40,874 nt of DNA from Extensimonas vulgaris. GTDB taxonomy: Bacteria; Pseudomonadota; Gammaproteobacteria; Burkholderiales; Burkholderiaceae_C. Location: NCBI RefSeq assembly GCF_003337425.1, contig NZ_QPJU01000014.1, forward strand, positions 1 through 40,874, in the 5' to 3' direction. Below the pieces are notes generated by a model. The model was not told where the DNA came from. It made no database searches and saw only the letters and a program-made list of their open reading frames with translations. Positions 36,038-40,874 of the stretch are shown here, piece by piece (the first letter of the stretch is position 1; every line of letters starts with the position of its first letter). The translations under genes and the position numbers were made by a program.

Positions 36038-37192
36038 ATGAACGCAGCACAGCAAGAAAGCGAAGCGCTGATCCTCGACAGCCTGGACAAATTCATCGAG
36101 GCCGAAGTCAAGCCGCACGCGCACCGGCTCGAGATCGCCGACGAGTACCCACACGAGATCGTCGAAAAAATGAAGCAGATGGGCCTGTTCGGCTGCATCA
36201 TCGATGCCGAATACGGCGGCTTCGGCCTCTCGACCTCGACCTACGCGAAGATCGTCGAGCGCCTTGCGACGGTGTGGATGTCGCTGTCGGGCATCGTCAA
36301 CTCGCACCTCATCATGTCCATGTGCGTGCAGCGCCACGGCACCGAGGCCCAAAAGCGCGCCTTTTTGCCGCGCTTTGCCACCGGCGAGCTGCGCGGCGGC
36401 ATCGGCCTGACCGAGCCCGACTGCGGCACCGACCTGCAGGCCATACGCACCGTGGCGGTGCGCGACGGCGACCATTACGTGGTCAACGGCGCCAAGACCT
36501 GGATCACCAACAGCGGCGAGGGCAACTGCATTGCGCTGCTCGTCAAGACCGACCCCAAGGCCGACCCGGCGCACAAGGGCATGAGCCTGTTCATCGCCGA
36601 AAAAGGCCCGGGCTTCAAGGTCGTGCGCAAGCTCGACAAGCTCGGCTACCGCGGCATAGACACCTGCGAGCTGCTGTTCGAAAACTACCGCATCCCGGCC
36701 GACCGGCTGATCGGCGGCGTCGAGGGGCGCGGGCTGCAGCAGATTCTTTCGGGGCTGGAGCTCGGGCGCATCAACGTCGCGGCGCGCGGCGTGGGCGTGG
36801 CGCGCGCCGCGCTGCAGGACGCCGTGGCCTATGCGCAGGTGCGCAAGACCTTCGGCAAGCCGATCTGCGAGCACCAGGCGATACAGCTCAAGCTCGGCGA
36901 AATGGCCACGCGGCTCGAAGCGGCGCGCCTGCTCGTCGAATCCGCGGCGCGCGCCTACGACCGCGGCGAGCGCTGCGACATGGAAGCCGGCATGGCCAAA
37001 TACTTCGCCACCGAGGCGGCCATGGAAAACGCGCTCGAGAGCATGCGCATCCACGGCGCCTACGGCTACTCCAAGGAATACAACGTCGAGCGCTACTTCC
37101 GCGACGCGCCGCTGCTGCTGATCGGCGAGGGCACGAACGAGATGCAGCGCATCATCATCGCCAAACAACTGATCGCGAGGAACCCCGCATGA
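36038..37192 (+). CDS. Acyl-CoA dehydrogenase (glutaryl/medium-chain-type active site)
   Basis: The 384-residue flavoprotein shows IGLTEPDCGTDLQAIRTVAV, GAKTWITNSGEGN, VRKTFGKPICEHQAIQLKLG and IHGAYGYSKEYNVERYFRDA. The catalytic Glu364 is at the canonical medium-chain position in LIGEGTNEMQR. GGAAAGAG eight bases upstream selects the ATG at 36038 over one nine codons earlier. Its stop overlaps the start of the CoA-transferase gene as ATGA, so the two are translationally coupled and probably act in sequence: the transferase activates an acid and this enzyme oxidises the thioester. Methylsuccinyl-, glutaryl- or a similar short acyl-CoA is plausible; the sequence does not settle it. Confidence 0.92.
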   Translation: MNAAQQESEALILDSLDKFIEAEVKPHAHRLEIADEYPHEIVEKMKQMGLFGCIIDAEYGGFGLSTSTYAKIVERLATVWMSLSGIVNSHLIMSMCVQRHGTEAQKRAFLPRFATGELRGGIGLTEPDCGTDLQAIRTVAVRDGDHYVVNGAKTWITNSGEGNCIALLVKTDPKADPAHKGMSLFIAEKGPGFKVVRKLDKLGYRGIDTCELLFENYRIPADRLIGGVEGRGLQQILSGLELGRINVAARGVGVARAALQDAVAYAQVRKTFGKPICEHQAIQLKLGEMATRLEAARLLVESAARAYDRGERCDMEAGMAKYFATEAAMENALESMRIHGAYGYSKEYNVERYFRDAPLLLIGEGTNEMQRIIIAKQLIARNPA

Positions 37193-38379
37193 GCCAGCCC
37201 CTGCGCGGAGTGCGCATCCTCTCGTTCGAGCAGTACGGCGCGGGCCCGTTCGGCACGCTGCATCTGGCCGACCTTGGCGCCGAAGTGATCAAGATCGAAA
37301 ACCCCGCCGAGGGCGGCGACGTGGGCCGTCTGGTCGGGCCGTTTTACTTCGGGCTGGGCGACAGCCACTTTCACGAAGCCTTCAACCGCAACAAGAAAAG
37401 CCTCACGCTCAACCTCAAGCAGGACGAGGCGCGCAGCGTGCTCGCCGACCTCGTGCGCAGCGCCGACGCCGTGTTCGACAACCTGCGCGGCGACCTGCCG
37501 CAAAAGCTCGGGCTGACCTACGAGCAGCTCGCGCCCTACAACCCGCGCATCGTCTGCGCGCACCTCTCGGCCTACGGGCGCACGGGCTCGCGCACGTCCT
37601 GGCCGGGCTACGACTACCTGATGCAGGCCGAGGCCGGCTATCTGTCGCTGACCGGCGAGCCCGAGGGGCCGCCCGCGCGCTTTGGTCTCTCGATCATCGA
37701 CATGATGACGGGCGTGACGGCCGTCACGGGCCTGCTCGCGGGCATCATCGAAGCGCGCAGCACGGGCCGCGGGCGCGACATCGACACGAGCCTGTACGAC
37801 GTGGCCATGGGCAACCTGAACTACGTCGCCGCCTGGTATTTGAACGAGGGCCACAAGGTCGGGCGCGCGCCGCGCTCGGCCCACCCCTCGCTCACGCCGA
37901 GCCAGCTCTACCGCACGCAGGACGGCTGGATCTTCATCATGTGCAACAAGGAAAAATTCTGGCCCGCGCTGTGCCAGGCCATTGATCGCCCCGACTGGGC
38001 CGCGCACCCCGACTACGCCAACTTCGCGGCGCGGCTCGCGCACCGCGAACAGCTCACCGAGGCGCTCGACGCGGTGCTCGGCACGGCCAGCACCGCCGAA
38101 TGGCTCGCACGCTTTGCCGGCAAGGTGCCCGCCGCCCCGGTGTATGACGTGGCGCAGGCGCTGGACAACCCCTTTGCGCACGAGCAGGGCCTGATCCTCG
38201 AAGCGCCGCACCCCGCGCGCGGCAGCATACGCACCGTGGCCACGCCGATCCGCTGCCCCGGCGAGGCGCCGCTGGTCGGCATCGCGCCCACGCTGGGCGA
38301 GCACACGCAGGCGCTGCTCACCGAGCTCGGCTACGACGCGCAGCGCATCGCGCAGCTCGAAGAAAAAGGCGCGGTGTGA
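37189..38379 (+). CDS. Class III CoA-transferase (CaiB/BaiF family)
   Basis: Class III transferases move CoA between carboxylic acids through an aspartyl-anhydride intermediate. The 396-residue protein begins MSQPLRGVRILSFEQYGAGP, has LGAEVIKIENPAEGGDVGR, NRNKKSLTLNLK, and the catalytic aspartate in RGRDIDTSLYDVAMGN (about residue 204). The C-terminal part has PAAPVYDVAQALDNPFA, the usual acceptor-side block. The gene is coupled by ATGA overlap to the preceding acyl-CoA dehydrogenase gene. Donor and acceptor are unknown; succinyl-CoA as donor would be typical. It is the last enzyme gene of the operon, followed by a GntR regulator after 145 bases. Confidence 0.93.
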   Translation: MSQPLRGVRILSFEQYGAGPFGTLHLADLGAEVIKIENPAEGGDVGRLVGPFYFGLGDSHFHEAFNRNKKSLTLNLKQDEARSVLADLVRSADAVFDNLRGDLPQKLGLTYEQLAPYNPRIVCAHLSAYGRTGSRTSWPGYDYLMQAEAGYLSLTGEPEGPPARFGLSIIDMMTGVTAVTGLLAGIIEARSTGRGRDIDTSLYDVAMGNLNYVAAWYLNEGHKVGRAPRSAHPSLTPSQLYRTQDGWIFIMCNKEKFWPALCQAIDRPDWAAHPDYANFAARLAHREQLTEALDAVLGTASTAEWLARFAGKVPAAPVYDVAQALDNPFAHEQGLILEAPHPARGSIRTVATPIRCPGEAPLVGIAPTLGEHTQALLTELGYDAQRIAQLEEKGAV

Positions 38380-38524
38380 GCGCTGCGCGCGGCGGGTGTC
38401 GGTGGAGGTGCCGGTGGAGGTGCCGCAGCTGCTCCGGCGCAAGCGGATAGGATCGCGCCCGTAAGGCCCCGATGAGGCCGCGATTGTTCGCGAAGCCGCC
38501 ACGCCCGCCACCCCGAAACCGTGC

Positions 38525-39334
38525 ATGACCACCGCCCCACCGCCCGACGCCGCTACCGAAAGCACAGCTCCCGCCGCAGACGCTGCGCCCGCGCCGCTGC
38601 TCGCCAGTCCGCCGCAGTACCTGCTGGTGGCGCAGCGCCTGATGGCCGACATCCAGTCGGGCCGCTACCCCGTGGGCAGCCATCTGCCCACCGAAATGGA
38701 GTTGTGTGCACAGTTCGGCGTGAGCCGCCACACCGTGCGCGAGGCCGTGCGCCAGCTGCAGGAGCGCGGCCTGGTGCTGCGCCGGCGCGGCGTGGGCACG
38801 CAGGTCAAGGCCAGCCGCAGCGAAGGCCGCTACGTGCAATCGACGGCCACGCTGGTCGATTTGCAGCAATACGCCGAGGACACGCGCCTCGTGACCACCG
38901 AGGCCGAGGACGTGATCGCCGACGCCGCGCTCGCGCAACTGCTGCAGTGCGCGCCGGGCCAGCGCTGGCTCAAGGTCACGGGCTACCGCTACGCGGGCGA
39001 CAACCCGCTGCCCATCGCCTTCACGCAGATTTACATCCACGCCGCCTACAGCAGCATCCGCGCGCTCATAGGCACGCAGAAAGTGCCCGTGCACACGCTG
39101 ATCGAAAGCCAGTGGGGCGTGCGCATCCACGAGGTTGCGCAGGAGATCGACGCCGTCACGCTCGACGCAGCCGCCGCCGCGCGCCTGCAGGTCGAGCCCG
39201 GCTCGGCGGGCCTGCTCGTCACGCGCCGCTACCTCGGGCCGCAGGGCCGGCCCATCGAGGTGGCCGTCAACTTGCACCCAGCGGATCGCTTTTCGTACCG
39301 CATGAGCTTGCGGCTGCAACTGGCGGGGCGGTAG
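38525..39334 (+). CDS. GntR-family regulator with UTRA domain (HutC subfamily)
   Basis: The 269-residue protein has an Ala/Pro-rich start, a GntR winged helix (QRLMADIQSGRYPVGSHLPT, then EMELCAQFGVSRHTVREAVRQLQERGLVLRRRGVGT) at about residues 38-95 and a C-terminal UTRA ligand-binding domain (LKVTGYRYAGDNPLPIAFTQ, and VEPGSAGLLVTRRYLGPQGRP). HutC-type regulators usually repress a neighbouring catabolic operon and are released by its substrate or an intermediate. It follows the CoA-transferase gene on the same strand, so it is the natural regulator of the maoC operon; TGTCCGGACA upstream of maoC is a candidate site. A 12-bp tandem duplication (GGTGGAGGTGCC twice, 38401-38424) lies before it. 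Confidence 0.9.
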   Translation: MTTAPPPDAATESTAPAADAAPAPLLASPPQYLLVAQRLMADIQSGRYPVGSHLPTEMELCAQFGVSRHTVREAVRQLQERGLVLRRRGVGTQVKASRSEGRYVQSTATLVDLQQYAEDTRLVTTEAEDVIADAALAQLLQCAPGQRWLKVTGYRYAGDNPLPIAFTQIYIHAAYSSIRALIGTQKVPVHTLIESQWGVRIHEVAQEIDAVTLDAAAAARLQVEPGSAGLLVTRRYLGPQGRPIEVAVNLHPADRFSYRMSLRLQLAGR

Positions 39335-39654
39335 GGTTATTTTTTGCCATACCCTTTGAGCCCCAGGGTGGTGGTGCCCGATCGCCCGCTCGGCATTTTG
39401 CTGATGAAGGGCGAAGCGGGGATGCGATAGATAGGCGGCAAAGTTCTGGCTGTGTTCGCCAACAAGATGTTGCCCGTTTACACACACTGACAATCAATGG
39501 ACAGCGTGCACCTCATGATCCTTGATCCAGTTAGACCCTGGTTCGCATCGAATATCTATTTTGATATTGACATTTGGATACATTCTGTTGTCCAATCGCC
39601 GCGCCTGCTGGAGATTCCTGATAGACGTTTGTTTTGCGTCCTTCATTCACGACG
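39335..39654. other. Gene-free stretch before the chemoreceptor relic
   Basis: About 320 bases contain no supportable gene or RNA. Base composition shifts visibly towards A+T from about 39500 onward, ahead of the chemoreceptor relic and gene. Confidence 0.5.
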
Positions 39655-39857
39655 GCGAAGCATTTCGAGATTTCGACTCGACGGATCTTGTTGGTAGCAG
39701 TGCTTTCCCTGTCGGTGCTCATTGTGAGCACCATGGGACTGTTTGGTGCCAGCCCAACGCGGCACTCAAAACGGTCTATGAAGACAGGGCTGTAGGCATG
39801 GCCCAGCGTGTGCCCGAATGGGCGCAGACGGACCTGTTTCCTGCGGTCATCCCGTAA
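39655..39857 (+). pseudogene. Remnant of a chemoreceptor N-terminus, frameshifted
   Basis: From 39661 one frame reads HFEISTRRILLVAVLSLSVL then IVSTMGLFGA, a typical MCP start with its first membrane helix. Near 39750 the similarity moves to another frame, NAALKTVYEDRAVGMAQ (39757 onward), which is the usual beginning of the periplasmic four-helix domain of Tar-like receptors in this family. The text then degrades and stops at 39855. There is no proper start codon, one frameshift, and the rest of the receptor is missing. It lies about 70 bases upstream of an intact MCP gene and is best read as the relic of a tandem receptor. Confidence 0.65.
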
Positions 39858-39927
39858 AAACATGGAGCATGTCGATGATTGCGCCCACAGCCAATGATCA
39901 ACAGCTCGCGCTAGATACATCGCGTAT

Positions 39928-40874
39928 ATGAAAAATTTGAAAATATCCACCCGTTTGAATCTGGGCTTTGCCGCGATCATCGCGGTTTTTTTGCTGCTGG
40001 TGGCTGTGAGCGCTTGGCGCATCGAGAAGGTCTCGCAGGCTACCGCCCGTATGGCATTAGGCAGCGAGTTGCTGGAACTGGCTGAGAAGTGGCAGGGCGA
40101 TGTACGTCAGAACTCGGCGCGTTCTCTGGCCGTAGGGTATTCCGAGGGTAGTGCGATGCTGGAGTTTTTCAAGAACGCCATGACCGAGACCTCGCGCCAG
40201 ACCACGGAAACGCAGAAGGCTTTTCTGGAAAAGGTGCAAGACCCCAACACGCGCAAGCTGGCTGAGAATGTCGGTGAAGTGCGCAAAGGCTGGTTAGCTG
40301 TGCGCGACCAGGTGAATGCGTTGAAGGCAGCTGGGGATGCGGAGGGCGCTCGCGCTCTCGTGCAGAGCAAGTTCGTTCCCGTGACGGACGAATACATTAA
40401 GACTACGCAGGTATTGGTAGATAACCTGGTGGAGAATGCCCGTAGCACTGCCAAGGATGTGGACGCCATGTTTCAGCAGCTCTACATGCTGGGCACTTTG
40501 ATGCTGCTGCTGGTCATCGTTATTGCCACGGTGCTCAGCTGGAGCCTTTCACGCAGCATCTCGCATGGCATTGGTGAAGCTGTAGCAACTGCACAGCGAA
40601 TCGGCGAAGGGGACCTGAGTAGGCGTGTCCAGTGGAGTGGCCGCGATGAAATCAGCCAGTTGCTGCAAGCTCTGGCAAGCATGCAGGGCAAGCTCGCCGA
40701 TGTAGTGGCTAGTGTGCGCAATAGCAGTGAATCGGTGGCCATGGCTAGCGCCGAAATCGCCTCGGGCAACGCCGACCTCTCGGCGCGCACCGAAAGCCAG
40801 GCCAGCGCGCTCGAAGAAACCGCCGCTTCGATGGAAGAGGTGGGCGCCACGGTGCGCCAGAACGCCGACAACGC
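39928..40874 (+). CDS. Methyl-accepting chemotaxis protein, N-terminal part (cut by window end)
   Basis: A transmembrane chemoreceptor gene begins MKNLKISTRLNLGFAAIIAV and stays open to the window end (315 codons). Helix 1 is at residues 11-30, a periplasmic four-helix-bundle sensor domain spans about 35-185, helix 2 is at about 186-207 (LYMLGTLMLLLVIVIATVLS), a HAMP domain at about 208-260, and the start of the signalling domain follows with ASALEETAASMEEVGATVRQ. The sensor contains no ligand signature I can name. Codon use changes inside the gene: up to about 40740 it is relatively AT-rich and mixed, then it becomes strongly GC-rich like the rest of the window. No clear Shine-Dalgarno is seen; the start is chosen by family similarity. 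Confidence 0.93.
   Translation, partial: MKNLKISTRLNLGFAAIIAVFLLLVAVSAWRIEKVSQATARMALGSELLELAEKWQGDVRQNSARSLAVGYSEGSAMLEFFKNAMTETSRQTTETQKAFLEKVQDPNTRKLAENVGEVRKGWLAVRDQVNALKAAGDAEGARALVQSKFVPVTDEYIKTTQVLVDNLVENARSTAKDVDAMFQQLYMLGTLMLLLVIVIATVLSWSLSRSISHGIGEAVATAQRIGEGDLSRRVQWSGRDEISQLLQALASMQGKLADVVASVRNSSESVAMASAEIASGNADLSARTESQASALEETAASMEEVGATVRQNADN

Noticed and set aside
34442..37168. 908-codon minus-strand frame across the MmgE/PrpD and dehydrogenase genes
   Set aside because: It is antisense to three firm genes and its composition is that of a codon shadow; no motif is visible.
38401..38424. 12-bp tandem duplication before the GntR gene as an operator
   Set aside because: It is a direct repeat without dyad symmetry, unlike GntR sites; probably a slippage product.
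39522..39857. 111-codon plus-strand ORF taken as a gene
   Set aside because: Only its last third resembles a protein (chemoreceptor sensor start) and the matching first helix is in another frame, so it was called part of a chemoreceptor relic.
39855..39885. Sigma28 flagellar promoter upstream of the chemoreceptor at 39928
   Set aside because: TAAAA...GTCGATGA resembles the motif but spacing is about three bases short and the -10 has two mismatches.

Overview
The window looks like chromosomal DNA from a high-GC betaproteobacterium, most likely family Comamonadaceae (Burkholderiales). The support is the gene content and style: a GroEL ending in a Gly-Met tail, PolA flanked by a DUF2782 gene and thrB, a BPSS1780-type membrane protein, a Bug/TctC receptor and WESF-ended chemoreceptors. 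It also carries several copies of a short interspersed repeat with a GCGCTTGAT core, which I associate with this family from memory. No ribosomal RNA, phage or CRISPR array is seen.

Layout. (1) 1-337: the 3' end of a chemoreceptor gene. (2) 491-2667: groES-groEL on the minus strand, with a CIRCE operator, a heat-shock/housekeeping promoter and a terminator. (3) 2791-10885: a reductive pyrimidine catabolism cluster. A RutR-like TetR regulator is divergent from preT-preA (dihydropyrimidine dehydrogenase), an NCS1 transporter, dihydropyrimidinase and an N-carbamoyl-beta-alanine amidohydrolase; the intergenic region holds a tandem dyad resembling RutR sites. Together these import uracil/thymine and take it to beta-amino acid, CO2 and ammonia. 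(4) 11011-17136: a Bug receptor, an acyl-CoA dehydrogenase and an acyl-CoA ligase on the minus strand, divergent from a thiolase and an IclR regulator; this reads as CoA-dependent breakdown of an unknown acid. (5) 17235-19385: tRNA-Lys(CUU), a hydroxyisobutyrate-dehydrogenase-like reductase and guaC.

(6) 19403-19684: a MITE-like element and an orphan minus-strand terminator that may end a small RNA. (7) 19805-23720: uvrD, which has absorbed an interspersed repeat into its reading frame, and an MFS exporter. (8) 23779-28192: phoX with a well-formed Pho box, a membrane protein, thrB and a DUF2782 gene. (9) 28274-31096: polA. (10) 31223-32249: two MITE-like elements joined at a shared CTAG, then a brnTA toxin-antitoxin pair with a near-consensus promoter. 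(11) 32810-39334: MaoC hydratase, acyl-CoA dehydrogenase, MmgE/PrpD protein, second acyl-CoA dehydrogenase, class III CoA-transferase and a GntR/UTRA regulator. This is a CoA-thioester pathway of unassigned substrate, and two of its enzymes lack textbook acid/base residues. (12) 39655-40874: a broken chemoreceptor relic followed by an intact chemoreceptor cut by the window end.

The strongest leads are the three MITE-like elements of unlike sequence but the same build, the repeat exonised into uvrD, the unassigned 32.8-39.3 kb pathway, the Pho box of phoX, and the recurrent ACAAT-N6/7-ATG start contexts that suggest leaderless transcripts. Both window ends fall in chemoreceptor genes, which fits an assembly broken at paralogous signalling domains.
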